A stretch of DNA of 64,000 bases. Origin: Bacillota bacterium (GTDB lineage Bacteria > Bacillota > Sulfobacillia > Sulfobacillales > Sulfobacillaceae). The notes under the pieces are model-generated. The model was given only the letters and a program-made list of their open reading frames with translations. It had not been told where the DNA came from and did not search any database. This document shows positions 34,770 through 43,805 of this stretch, piece by piece (position 1 is the stretch's first letter; each line of letters opens with the position of its first letter). Both the position numbers and the translations under genes were made by a program. Where the stretch lies: contig JAJYHT010000100.1 in assembly GCA_021784595.1 (NCBI GenBank), positions 46,358-110,357 on the forward strand, written 5' to 3'.

Positions 34770-35114
34770 AAAGTTCAGCCTCCTTCATTATTACCAAATA
34801 GTGGAATTCCACCGTGCTACATTATGCGATTGGTACGCCAAATGTGTCTCGAATGCACATGTTCTAAATAGTGTGGTGTAGAGGAGATGGTCGCCCCTAG
34901 GTTTAACAGAGAGACCGGTTGGGAGACTGGGATCAAACCCATACATGATGGTAAATTAATAGAAAACCATCTCGATGCCAGCAGCAACAAACCGGAATTG
35001 CCATCTAAAATTTTGTCTCAAATTTTCTAGTATCGAGCGGTGAATTCGGTATGAACGGCGACTGATCGGGACATCATATAGCCCGCAGTGCCATCACATC
35101 GAAGGAGGATTGTC
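34770..35114. other. Divergent promoter region
   Basis: About 345 bases between the TasA-like and CotF-like genes, AT-rich, without a supported gene. Sporulation promoters would be expected but I cannot assign a sigma-factor class. Confidence 0.35.
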
Positions 35115-35711
35115 ATGCCAAAATTGACTCCCTCAGAATTCCAACAAATCCACGAGATTGCATCCTCTGATGCGACTCTTATTGCTAAGACCACGGGATT
35201 TTTGTCGTTTGCGCAGGATTCCGATCTGCGGTCCATGATCGAATATGAACGACGCAAGGCGGAAACGCACTATAGCGAGCTCATTGATATCGCCAATGGA
35301 GAATCAATCGATCGCAAGTTTGAAAATCTAGATGGAGGTCTGCAAGGTCGACCACGTTCCATGATGCCGAAGCCCCCAAGTGCTGTACAACCTAAATCAG
35401 GGCAAGGGTTTACGGATCGAACCATTGCTTCCGATCTGTTGGATTTCTCTAAGAATATGTCAGTGCGTGCCATTTGGGCCGCGACCGAGATTTCTCATGT
35501 AGGGATTCGCCGAGCTCTGTCCGAAATGGCCCGGTATCATCTTGATGCGGCTTACGAATTTTATCGGTTCATGGAGCAAAAAGGGTGGTACGTCCCACTA
35601 GGATTTAGTGACAATGCGGAACGGTGGTTTCGGCAAAATCATGAACAGATGATTTCAGCCCACTATCAAGAGAATGACTGGAGCAACGCCAACCCCAATC
35701 TTCCCTCTTGA
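35115..35711 (+). CDS. CotF-like spore coat protein
   Basis: A 198-residue protein; ATG 35115 follows GAAGGAGG. The C-terminal half is a coat-F/ferritin-like four-helix region: FTDRTIASDLLDFSKNMSVR, AIWAATEISHVGIRRALSEM and AAYEFYRFMEQKGWYVPLGF. The GWY-P ending is the family signature. The N-terminal half is a similar helical bundle followed by a proline-rich linker. It indicates a spore-forming organism and is expected to be made in the mother cell. It stands alone with its own terminator. Confidence 0.8.
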   Translation: MPKLTPSEFQQIHEIASSDATLIAKTTGFLSFAQDSDLRSMIEYERRKAETHYSELIDIANGESIDRKFENLDGGLQGRPRSMMPKPPSAVQPKSGQGFTDRTIASDLLDFSKNMSVRAIWAATEISHVGIRRALSEMARYHLDAAYEFYRFMEQKGWYVPLGFSDNAERWFRQNHEQMISAHYQENDWSNANPNLPS

Positions 35712-35716
35712 AGAAG

Positions 35717-35748
35717 AGAAGCGGCAGACTTAGATGTCTGCCGCTTCT
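35717..35748. terminator. Bidirectional terminator between cotF-like and acyl-CoA synthetase genes
   Basis: AGAAGCGGCAGAC and GTCTGCCGCTTCT form a perfect 13-bp stem with a TTAGAT loop. TAATTT follows on the plus strand. It lies 5 bases from each of the convergent stops. Confidence 0.8.
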
Positions 35749-35752
35749 TAAT

Positions 35753-37261
35753 TTAGGACGAATGCTGTTGGCGCAACTGGTATTTCAAGACTTTTCCGGA
35801 AGCATTCCTGGGAATTGGACCGATCACCAACTTGCGAGGAATTTTATAGTCTGCAATGAGTGGCTGGCAATGCCTGCGGAGCTCCTCCAAGGTAATCTCT
35901 GACCCGGGATAAAGACTAACAATGGCGGCCACGGTCTCGCCATAATCTGGGTGCGGCACGCCTACCACGGCGCAGTCGGCGATGCTTGGGTGAGTTATGA
36001 TGGCGTTTTCCACTTCCACTGAATAAACATTCATGCCACCAGTGATAATCATGTCCTTTTTCCGATCCACTAAAGTGATCAAGCCATTTTCGTCTATGGT
36101 GGCCAAGTCGCCGGTCATCAACCATCCGTCATGCATGGTCTGTCGCGTGGCGTCAGGATTGTTCCAGTAGCCTTTCATCAGGGTTTCACCCCGCAACCAG
36201 AGCTCGCCGACTTCCCCTGGGTTGGCATCGTGATACTCGGGGTTGACGACGCGGGCCTCCGTATTGATGATCGCTCGTCCGGCTGCTCCGGGATTGTTAC
36301 GCAAAGCGTCGCCTCCCAAAAACACGCCGCCCGGACCCATTTCAGTAAGGCCAGCCAGATTGTACAAAACTAAGTGGGGCAAAGTGTTGGCCAGATGTGT
36401 CACCGTAGATGGCGCCATAGGGGCCGCTCCAAACATGCCTATTTTCCAGCTGGAAAGGTCCAGATGTTCTAAAGAGGGATCGCGCAACATAAATTGATAC
36501 ATCGTGGGCACGCCAAAAAATGCCGTAATGTGTTCGTCGGCTAAGGTTTTCAGCACCACCGAGGGATTGAATTCACGCAATACCACATGGGTTGCGGCTA
36601 AGTAAGTTCCTCCCATCAGAAATAGATCCAACTCGGCCGAATGATACAGCGGAGCGACGTGCAAGAGGCGTTCGCCTTCTCTCAAGCCAACACCAGTTAA
36701 GACGTTAAGACCCGTCCAAATCACTCGATGGTGGTCCAACAGCACACCTTTGGGACGTCCTGTTGTTCCTGAGGTATAGAGAATCTGGGCGTCGTCGCTC
36801 TCATCCACGATAGTGGCGGGGGGATCGCTCGACTCCAACGCTGCCAGGGCGTCCAATGCGGCCCAATTGCCATAATTGGAAAGGCTGACCCCCTTAACGT
36901 CGGACGAGGCAAGGGCTGACTCCACCACGGGCGCCAATTCAGGATCGAAAAGGAGCATGCGCGACCCACTGTCCTCCAACTGATACGATAATTCGGGAGC
37001 CGCCAAACGGATGTTGGTGGGAACGACAATCACGCCGAGTTTCAACAGCGCATAATAGGCAATGACAAACTGATCGCTATTGGGAGCCATCAAGGCAACG
37101 CGATCGCCATGTCCTACGCCTAAGTGAGCAATGGCGTGCGCGGTTTGATTGACCTTTCGGTCTAGTTCTTGATAGGTATATCGGTTTTCTCGGTAAATCA
37201 GTGCCTCACGATTTGGCGCCCGGTGGGCGTTGCGTTCGAGAATTTGTCCAATGCTAGGCAT
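35753..37261 (-). CDS. Acyl-CoA synthetase (AMP-forming)
   Basis: A 502-residue adenylate-forming enzyme that activates a carboxylic acid to its CoA thioester. The ANL motifs are intact: ILYTSGTTGRPKGVLLDHHR (P-loop), YNLAGLTEMGP, WLMTGDLATIDENG, DRKKDMIITGGMNVYSVEVE and the catalytic lysine in RNASGKVLKYQLR. The length suits medium- or long-chain fatty acid or aromatic acid ligases. It lies 47 bp downstream of a second synthetase on the same strand, and both face the divergent beta-oxidation-type genes. Confidence 0.9.
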   Translation of the reverse strand: MPSIGQILERNAHRAPNREALIYRENRYTYQELDRKVNQTAHAIAHLGVGHGDRVALMAPNSDQFVIAYYALLKLGVIVVPTNIRLAAPELSYQLEDSGSRMLLFDPELAPVVESALASSDVKGVSLSNYGNWAALDALAALESSDPPATIVDESDDAQILYTSGTTGRPKGVLLDHHRVIWTGLNVLTGVGLREGERLLHVAPLYHSAELDLFLMGGTYLAATHVVLREFNPSVVLKTLADEHITAFFGVPTMYQFMLRDPSLEHLDLSSWKIGMFGAAPMAPSTVTHLANTLPHLVLYNLAGLTEMGPGGVFLGGDALRNNPGAAGRAIINTEARVVNPEYHDANPGEVGELWLRGETLMKGYWNNPDATRQTMHDGWLMTGDLATIDENGLITLVDRKKDMIITGGMNVYSVEVENAIITHPSIADCAVVGVPHPDYGETVAAIVSLYPGSEITLEELRRHCQPLIADYKIPRKLVIGPIPRNASGKVLKYQLRQQHSS

Positions 37262-37308
37262 CGGCCTTCCTCCTACCTCAATGTTTTGAGTCCAAGAGAC
37301 TGCATAAG

Positions 37309-38925
37309 TCAGAGTGACCCCTTGTCACTTATTAGGTAATCATGGTATTGGTCGCGCAACGTCCGCTTCATGAATTTGCCGACCGAAGTTTTAGGTATCT
37401 CTTCTAAAAACAGAATGTCGTCGGGCAGCCACCACTTGGCAAATTGACCGGTGAGAAATTCCCGCAGCTCCTCTTTAGTCACCTTCTGGTTAGGTTTTAG
37501 CACTACAAATGCTAAGGGCCGCTCGTCCCATTTAGGATGCGTCACACCCACTACCGCTGCTTCCAGGACCGCGGGGTGCCCCATAATAGCGTTTTCCAGG
37601 TCAACCGAGGAAATCCACTCGCCACCGCTCTTAATGAGGTCTTTGGTTCGGTCCACCAGACGCACGAAGCCCTCGGGGTCGATTGAGGCCACATCTCCAG
37701 TATGCAACCAGCCATCAATGAAGGTGCTTGTGGTGCGCTCGTCATGGTAGTATTCATCGGCGATCCATGGCCCTCGCAACAACAATTCACCCATTTGTTT
37801 TCCGTCCCAGGCGACATCTTCCCCATCTTTGACGATGCGCATATCAAGACCCGGCACAAGAAGTCCTTGGGTGGCGCGAATTGCTAGGCGCTCGTTATAG
37901 GGCAAATCCCGTTGATAGCTTTTTAGGCGCGAGAAGGTTGCCAGTGGGCTGGTTTCAGTCATCCCGTAAGCATGCGCGAAAGGAATTCCATGCCGCTCCT
38001 CGTAAGCGCGAATCAGTGCGGGCGGCGCGGCAGACCCGCCGCACAGCACCATCCGCAATGAGAGTGGACGGGGGTGCGCTTCCAATTCTTGCAGTACACC
38101 GAGCCAAATGGTAGGGACTCCGGCTGATATGGTCACCTGCTCTTGGGACATCAAATCTAACAAAATGGCGGGTGTTGGCGTGGGACCGGGCAAAACCAGT
38201 TTTGCTCCGAACCAAATTGCAGCAAAGGGCATTCCCCAGGCGTTGGCATGGAACATGGGCACGACCGGAAGTGCCACGTCGGTGTCCGATAGAGCGACGG
38301 TATTTGCCAGACCCATCGACATGCTGTGCAGATAGATGCCGCGGTGGGAATAGGCGACGCCTTTGGGATTCCCGGTCGTTGCCGAAGTGTAGCACATGCC
38401 CATGGCGGAATTTTCGTCCAAATCGGTTGGGTACTCGAACTCGGGATCGGCTTCGGCCAGCAAAGCTTCATAGCTGTATGCTGGCTGCAACGGGCTAGCT
38501 GACGGGTCCACCTGATTTCCTAAAATCACAAACGCTTCAACTGTGGGTAGTTTGTCCCGTATTGGCGCTAGTAAGGGCACTAGGCCAGCATCAACCAATA
38601 AGACTTTGTCTTCCGCGTGGTTGACGATATAGGCGATTTGATCCGGTGCTAAACGAATATTGATGGTATGCAGAACTGACCCCATAGAGGGAATAGCGAA
38701 ATAGGCCTCGAGATGACGGTGGTCATTCCAAGCAAAGGTTCCTACGCGGTCTCCTGGACCGACGCCCAAACGGCTTAGCGCCGAGGACAAGCGCCGTGTG
38801 CGGTTGCCGAAATCAGCATACGTGTAGCGAAAAATGCCGTCAGGTGTTCGCGATACAATTTCCTTGCGAGGGAAATAAGTTTGTGCATATTGGAAGAGGC
38901 GTTCAATTAAAAGCGGGGTGTTCAT
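37309..38925 (-). CDS. Acyl-CoA synthetase (AMP-forming), long-chain type
   Basis: A 538-residue ANL enzyme. ATG 38925 is chosen because GAGGAGGG lies 11 bases upstream. The P-loop is YTSATTGNPKGVAYSHRG, with Ala for the usual Gly as in FadD/alkK-type ligases. Further motifs are AYGMTETSPLA, WLHTGDVASIDPEGF, DRTKDLIKSGGEWISSVDLE and the catalytic-lysine segment KTSVGKFMKRTLRD. It probably activates longer fatty acids and is first in a two-synthetase operon. Confidence 0.9.
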   Translation of the reverse strand: MNTPLLIERLFQYAQTYFPRKEIVSRTPDGIFRYTYADFGNRTRRLSSALSRLGVGPGDRVGTFAWNDHRHLEAYFAIPSMGSVLHTINIRLAPDQIAYIVNHAEDKVLLVDAGLVPLLAPIRDKLPTVEAFVILGNQVDPSASPLQPAYSYEALLAEADPEFEYPTDLDENSAMGMCYTSATTGNPKGVAYSHRGIYLHSMSMGLANTVALSDTDVALPVVPMFHANAWGMPFAAIWFGAKLVLPGPTPTPAILLDLMSQEQVTISAGVPTIWLGVLQELEAHPRPLSLRMVLCGGSAAPPALIRAYEERHGIPFAHAYGMTETSPLATFSRLKSYQRDLPYNERLAIRATQGLLVPGLDMRIVKDGEDVAWDGKQMGELLLRGPWIADEYYHDERTTSTFIDGWLHTGDVASIDPEGFVRLVDRTKDLIKSGGEWISSVDLENAIMGHPAVLEAAVVGVTHPKWDERPLAFVVLKPNQKVTKEELREFLTGQFAKWWLPDDILFLEEIPKTSVGKFMKRTLRDQYHDYLISDKGSL

Positions 38926-39222
38926 CAAGTGAGAAACCCTCCTCATACTAAATTTTCGGGCGGACAAGAAACTGCCACACCTAATGTGAAGACAAAGTCC
39001 GAAGTTTCTGACGTTTTTTGACATCCGTGCATCGCTCAGGATTTATTCCTTCCACGCGATTATAATCCCCAAAAACAAGATTCGGAAAAGTAATCCGTGT
39101 CGTGCCTTCACAAACGACGGCGAATATCTTATTCGCCTGTTGCTTTCTATACTGTTAGCATAGGTTTAGTAGGGACGGATTGTCTACAGAATTTTTGAGG
39201 CTCGCGATAGGGGAGTGTGGCT
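38926..39222. other. Divergent promoter region with hairpin 39119-39137
   Basis: Separates the synthetase operon from the plus-strand acyl-CoA operon. GGCGAATA-TCT-TATTCGCC is a perfect 8-bp dyad about 85 bases before the CoA-transferase start and could be an operator for an acyl-CoA-responsive repressor, though none is encoded nearby apart from a LysR gene. Confidence 0.4.
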
Positions 39223-40308
39223 ATGTTAGAGGGCATCCGAGTGTTGGATTTTACTATGCTGCTGCCGGGTCCTTATGCCAGCTTGCGCTTGGCAGACTTA
39301 GGCGCCGAGGTTATCAAAATCGAACCTCCCGGGGGTGACCCCGCACGGCATGTTCAGAGTGCCGCGGTCTTTAACGCCAACAATCGCAACAAATCGAGCA
39401 TCACCATCGACTTGAAGACACTGGAGGGAAAGGCCCAGGCCTTGACCTTGTTGAAAGAGACCGATGTGGTGCTTGAAGGGTTTAGGCCCGGAGTGGCCGA
39501 TCGTCTTGGCATTGGATTCGAAGCAGCTCAAGCCGTCAATCCCCAAATTATCTATTGTTCTCTGACCGGATATGGGCAAACGGGTCCCATGCGCGATTTA
39601 GCGGGACACGATATTAACTATATGGCAATGAGTGGGCTATTGGCACAGTTGAGCGATCAAGAGAATCGGCCCGTGGTGCCAAAGATCCAAATGGCGGATC
39701 TGGTGGGTGGGATTGTGGCCAGCGAGGCCGTCTTGGCGGCGTTGGTAGCACGCAGTAAATCGGGTCAGGGACAACATCTTGATGTTGCGATGGCCGATGC
39801 CATGATGGGTCTTCTGACTACCCATGTCCTGATCGAGGACACAGCGGGGTATCCGTACGGAGTGGAGCAACTAGGGGGATCCGTGGTGTGCTATAACCTC
39901 TATCAGACAGCGGACCGGCGCTATGTCTCGCTTGGAGTGTTAGAGCCGAAGTTTTGGCAAACCTTTTGTAAGGCCGTGGAACATCCCGAGTGGATTTCTC
40001 AACAATTTTCTGCAGCACGTGAGGAAAACCCGGTATTCCAGGCGATATCTCGTTTATTTTTGCAACACAATTTAGAGTTTTGGGCGACATTGGGTAGAGA
40101 TGTCGATTGTTGTCTACAACCAGTGTTGAATGTGGGGGAAGTTGCCGGCAGTATTTACGCTCAAGAACGCAATATGGTATTCGACCTCCCAACCCGAGAA
40201 GGGAGACGATTGCGGCTCGTCTCCACACATGCCGGAGGACGCATGGCATCAGGCACCGGGCAGGGGTTCTTAGAGCCGCCCGAACTTTCTCATCGCCCGT
40301 TGCAGTGA
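39223..40308 (+). CDS. CaiB/BaiF family CoA-transferase (racemase-like)
   Basis: A 361-residue class III CoA-transferase. ATG 39223 is preferred, with AGGGGAG about 7 bases upstream. Motifs: VLDFTMLLPGPYASLRLADL, GAEVIKIEPPGGDPAR, CSLTGYGQTGPMRDLAGHDI and the catalytic-aspartate segment HLDVAMADAMMGLL. Family members transfer CoA between acids or, as alpha-methylacyl-CoA racemase, invert branched acyl-CoAs. In this beta-oxidation-type operon, racemisation of methyl-branched acyl-CoAs is plausible. Confidence 0.87.
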   Translation: MLEGIRVLDFTMLLPGPYASLRLADLGAEVIKIEPPGGDPARHVQSAAVFNANNRNKSSITIDLKTLEGKAQALTLLKETDVVLEGFRPGVADRLGIGFEAAQAVNPQIIYCSLTGYGQTGPMRDLAGHDINYMAMSGLLAQLSDQENRPVVPKIQMADLVGGIVASEAVLAALVARSKSGQGQHLDVAMADAMMGLLTTHVLIEDTAGYPYGVEQLGGSVVCYNLYQTADRRYVSLGVLEPKFWQTFCKAVEHPEWISQQFSAAREENPVFQAISRLFLQHNLEFWATLGRDVDCCLQPVLNVGEVAGSIYAQERNMVFDLPTREGRRLRLVSTHAGGRMASGTGQGFLEPPELSHRPLQ

Positions 40309-40410
40309 GCCGGTTGTGATAAAATGAGCACGGATTAAACTGTTCGGAATGGGCGGCTTTATGGCGTGCCGCTCTCATCACGTGCTAAGTATGAGATGGA
40401 GGTAATGACA

Positions 40411-41598
40411 GTGTATGAAGCTGTAATTGTAGATGCGGTCCGCACTCCTTTGGGCCGCCGCAAAGGAAGTTTGGCGCTGACGCATCCGGTGGATTTGCTT
40501 GCAGGGTTGCTGCGCCAGCTCGTGGATAAAAACGGGATAGATGGTGCGAGTGTTGATGATGTGATTGTGGGCTCGGTCGATCAGGTGGGTGAGCAAGGCG
40601 CCAACATTGGCCGCAATGCGTGGCTTTCAGCAGGACTTCCGGAAACGGTTCCTGCGGTAACTTTGGATCGCCAATGCGGGTCTAGCTTGCAGGCGCTTAG
40701 TTTTGCAGCGCAAGGCGTAATGGCCGGCGCTTACGACATTGTCGTGGCAGCCGGTGTGGAATCTATGACCCGAGTGCCTATGCTGAGTACCATAAGCGTT
40801 TACGGCACTCCCATGACGGAAAGTTTAAAGCAAAGATATCGGTTGGATCGTTGGAACCGGGAGTTTTTTGACCAGGCCTTGGGCGCGGAGATGATTGCCA
40901 AAGAGTGGGGATTAACCCGAGAGGATTTGGACCGGTTAGGATTGCGCAGCCATCAATTGGCGGCCCTCGCTCGAGAGCAGGGGTTGTTTGCCAACGAAAT
41001 CATTCCCGTACAGGTACCGACTTCATCCGATAATCCCGCGCTTCGTGCTTTTGCACAAGATGAGGGGATTCGCCCAGAGGCCAGTTTGGAAAAAATGCTG
41101 TCGTTGCCGCCCGCATTCAAAGATTTGGAACTTGTTACGGCGGGGAATGCCAGTCAAATTTCTGACGGTGCCAGCGCTGCGCTGGTCATGCGGGCTGATG
41201 TGGCCCACCGATTGGGTTTGCGTCCCAGAGCACGCTTCGTGTCATTCGCGGTGGTAGGAGTCGATCCGATTACCATGCTGACAGATCGCATTCCAGCCAC
41301 GAAAAAAGTGTTGGACAAGGCGGGTCTCAAAGTATCAGACATTGATTTGTTTGAAGTCAATGAAGCATTTGCTTCTGTGGTGCTGGCCTGGCAAAAAGAG
41401 ATTGGCGCACCCATGGACAAGGTCAACGTGCATGGTGGAGCCATTGCCCTTGGCCATCCATTAGGAGCGACGGGAACCCGCCTTACCGCCACGATTTTGA
41501 ACGCACTGGAGCAGCGCCAAGGACGGTATGGGCTGATGGCCATCTGCGAAGGTGGAGGGATGGCTAATGCCACCATTATCGAACGGATTGTGGACTGA
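40411..41598 (+). CDS. Thiolase (acetyl-CoA acyltransferase)
   Basis: A 395-residue thiolase. GTG 40411 is chosen: GGAGG lies 8 bases upstream, whereas ATG 40405 would be only 2 bases from it. The nucleophilic cysteine is in TLDRQCGSSLQALSFAA, with NEAFASVVLAW, GGAIALGHPLGATGTR and the second cysteine in ICEGGGMANATI. It cleaves 3-ketoacyl-CoA in fatty acid degradation or condenses acetyl-CoA units. It sits between the CoA-transferase and acyl-CoA dehydrogenase genes. Confidence 0.93.
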   Translation: MYEAVIVDAVRTPLGRRKGSLALTHPVDLLAGLLRQLVDKNGIDGASVDDVIVGSVDQVGEQGANIGRNAWLSAGLPETVPAVTLDRQCGSSLQALSFAAQGVMAGAYDIVVAAGVESMTRVPMLSTISVYGTPMTESLKQRYRLDRWNREFFDQALGAEMIAKEWGLTREDLDRLGLRSHQLAALAREQGLFANEIIPVQVPTSSDNPALRAFAQDEGIRPEASLEKMLSLPPAFKDLELVTAGNASQISDGASAALVMRADVAHRLGLRPRARFVSFAVVGVDPITMLTDRIPATKKVLDKAGLKVSDIDLFEVNEAFASVVLAWQKEIGAPMDKVNVHGGAIALGHPLGATGTRLTATILNALEQRQGRYGLMAICEGGGMANATIIERIVD

Positions 41599-41639
41599 CC
41601 TGGGGTGTCAGCACTCTGGGGCGATGAGGAGGAAGATGA

Positions 41640-42785
41640 GTGCATCATCCATATCTGACAGAAGAACACGAGATGTTCAGGCAATCATTGCGCGGGTTTT
41701 TAGACAAGTATGCTGTACCTTATTTTGATCAATGGGAATCCGAGCGCCGGATTCCCCATACGTTTTGGCGTCAAATGGGGGACCAAGGATTTTTGTGTCC
41801 AATGGTTGACGAGGAGTATGGTGGTGCCGGGGCGGACTTTGGATATTCGGTGGTGGTGAACGAAGAACTGGAGCGGGTGGGTTCGGGTCTAGTCGGCATT
41901 GGGCTTCACAATGACATTGTGGTGCCTTACCTCGTGAGTTATGGCACTGAACAGCAAAAGCAGCGATGGCTTCCGGGATGTGTTTCAGGTGAGACGATTA
42001 CGGCTATCGCCATGACGGAACCCGGGACGGGTTCTGACCTGGCTAATGTGCGTACCACTGCAATCCGCGATGGCGACAGCTACGTCTTAAATGGGCAAAA
42101 GACGTTCATCACCAATGGAATCCAAGCTGGCTTGGTGCTGGTAGTCTGCAAAACCGATCCCAAAGCCAGTCCTCCCCATCGAGGAATGAGCCTGATTGTG
42201 GTGGCAGACGGCACACCAGGATTTAGCCGCGGTCGTCAACTGCAAAAAATAGGCCAACATAGCCAAGATACGGCGGAACTTTTTTTCGAGGATTGCAGGG
42301 TGCCCAAGAGCAATTTATTGGGAGAGGAAGGGCAGGGCTTTCGCTATCTTGCGGAGAAATTGCAGCAGGAAAGGCTCTTGGTGGCGATTGCGGCGCAAGT
42401 AGCCATGGAGGAGGCGTTGCGCGTCACCATGCAATATGTGACCGAGCGCAAGGCGTTTGGGCAGCCTATTAGCAAATTTCAAAACACCCGGTTTAAAATG
42501 GCGGAAATGATGACCGAGGCAGCGCTAGGACGAACGTTTTTGGATCAATTGATTGTGCGTCATATGCAGCATGAAGAGATTGTGACAGAAGTCTCGATGG
42601 CTAAATGGTGGACTACGGATGTTGCCAAACGGGTGATTGGCGAGTGCCTGCAGTTACATGGCGGTTATGGGTACATGGAGGAATACCCAATTGCCAGGAG
42701 ATATCGTGACATTGCGGTCATGTCGATTTATGCCGGTACCAATGAAATCATGAAAACCATTATTGCCAAGAATTTAGGTTTATAG
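41640..42785 (+). CDS. Acyl-CoA dehydrogenase
   Basis: A 381-residue FAD flavoprotein beginning at GTG 41640 (GAGGAGG upstream). Typical segments are AIAMTEPGTGSDLANVRTTA and YVLNGQKTFITNG for FAD/substrate binding, ERKAFGQPISKFQNTRFKMA, and QLHGGYGYMEEYPIARRYRD. The catalytic glutamate is in YAGTNEIMKTIIAKNLG, the short-/medium-chain position. It introduces the 2,3-double bond in acyl-CoA and passes electrons to ETF, which is not in this window. Confidence 0.93.
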   Translation: MHHPYLTEEHEMFRQSLRGFLDKYAVPYFDQWESERRIPHTFWRQMGDQGFLCPMVDEEYGGAGADFGYSVVVNEELERVGSGLVGIGLHNDIVVPYLVSYGTEQQKQRWLPGCVSGETITAIAMTEPGTGSDLANVRTTAIRDGDSYVLNGQKTFITNGIQAGLVLVVCKTDPKASPPHRGMSLIVVADGTPGFSRGRQLQKIGQHSQDTAELFFEDCRVPKSNLLGEEGQGFRYLAEKLQQERLLVAIAAQVAMEEALRVTMQYVTERKAFGQPISKFQNTRFKMAEMMTEAALGRTFLDQLIVRHMQHEEIVTEVSMAKWWTTDVAKRVIGECLQLHGGYGYMEEYPIARRYRDIAVMSIYAGTNEIMKTIIAKNLGL

Positions 42786-42803
42786 GGTAAGGAGGCGGTA
42801 GCG

Positions 42804-43244
42804 CTGTACTTTGAGGAATTTCACGTGGCAGACGCTTATACTTTGCAACCGATCACTATTACCGAGGAAGACATCTTGTTATTTGCCAAATCCTTTGACC
42901 CCCAACCTATTCATGTCGATCAAGCGTACGCTGAAGAGGGGCCGTTTGGAGGAATTATTGCGTCAGGCTTTCACACGCTAAGTGCAGTATGGGGACGTTG
43001 GATAGAGGCAGGATATTTCGGTCAACAGACCATGGGCGGTACGGGTATGGAGAGTCTTAAATGGCTGGCCCCGGTGCGGCCGGGAGACACGCTGTTTGCT
43101 ACCGTAACAGTGGTCGAGACAAAGCCCTCGCGCAGCAAAGCGCAGGGGTTGGTAAAACTCCAGTTTGACGTGCGCAATCAACATGATGTAGTCGTAATGG
43201 TTACCGACGGCAGCGTGTTGTTAAGAAGCCGAGTGGGCGGGTGA
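42804..43244 (+). CDS. MaoC-like (R)-specific enoyl-CoA hydratase, CTG start
   Basis: A 146-residue hot-dog-fold hydratase. Catalytic residues lie in FAKSFDPQPIHVDQAYAEEG (the Asp/His pair), followed by FGGIIASGFHTLSAVWGRW. A GTG exists at 42825, but the upstream codons in frame read (L)YFEEFHVADAYTLQP, matching the family N-terminus (YFEDF-x-VGD). The SD GGAGG (42791-42795) is 8 bases from CTG 42804 and far from the GTG. Translation therefore most likely starts at CTG. It hydrates 2-enoyl-CoA, supplying the hydration step of this operon. Confidence 0.87.
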   Translation: MYFEEFHVADAYTLQPITITEEDILLFAKSFDPQPIHVDQAYAEEGPFGGIIASGFHTLSAVWGRWIEAGYFGQQTMGGTGMESLKWLAPVRPGDTLFATVTVVETKPSRSKAQGLVKLQFDVRNQHDVVVMVTDGSVLLRSRVGG

Positions 43245-43250
43245 CCAGAA

Positions 43251-43790
43251 TTGGTGATGATTGACACCGCGAGATTGCAGCTGCGTACGATGACCGAGCA
43301 TGATGTGGATGACTTGCTTCGCATTTTTTCAGATCCGGTGGCCATGCAATATTACCCTCGGACGCGTACCAGAGACGAGGTTAAAGAGTGGATTTGCCGC
43401 ACAATGGAAGATTATCGGCGGTTTGGCGTTGGAATGTGGGTTATTGAAGACAAGACGGATAAAAGCTTTCTAGGGCAATGTGGCATTGTGCCGCAAGAAG
43501 TGCATGAGGGTACTGTCGAATACGAGATAGGCTATTTATTGGTTTCCCAATTTTGGGGCAAAGGCTATGCCACCGAGGCTGCGCGTGCTTGTCGCAATTG
43601 GGGGTTTGAACACTTAACTGTCCCCCACTTTATATCCATTATTAACCCCCGAAATTCGCCATCCATTAGGGTGGCCGAGCGCAATGGGATGGCCTTAAGG
43701 GAATATGCCGATTGGCGGAATAAAACGGTGGCCATTTACGCCATTACCCGATCTGGTTGGAATGCTCTACCATTACAACAATGGTCATAA
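43251..43790 (+). CDS. GNAT N-acetyltransferase (RimJ/RimL-like)
   Basis: A 179-residue acetyltransferase. RLQLRTMTEHDVDDLLRIFS is the family N-terminus. The acetyl-CoA site is SQFWGKGYATEAARACRNWG, followed by HFISIINPRNSPSIRVAERN and GMALRE. RimJ/RimL relatives acetylate ribosomal proteins, but most members act on unknown amines. The start is uncertain among TTG 43251, GTG 43254 and ATG 43257. It begins 6 bp after the MaoC stop and is probably in the same operon. Confidence 0.85.
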   Translation: MVMIDTARLQLRTMTEHDVDDLLRIFSDPVAMQYYPRTRTRDEVKEWICRTMEDYRRFGVGMWVIEDKTDKSFLGQCGIVPQEVHEGTVEYEIGYLLVSQFWGKGYATEAARACRNWGFEHLTVPHFISIINPRNSPSIRVAERNGMALREYADWRNKTVAIYAITRSGWNALPLQQWS

Positions 43791-43805
43791 GGTGGTGGCT
43801 GTCGC

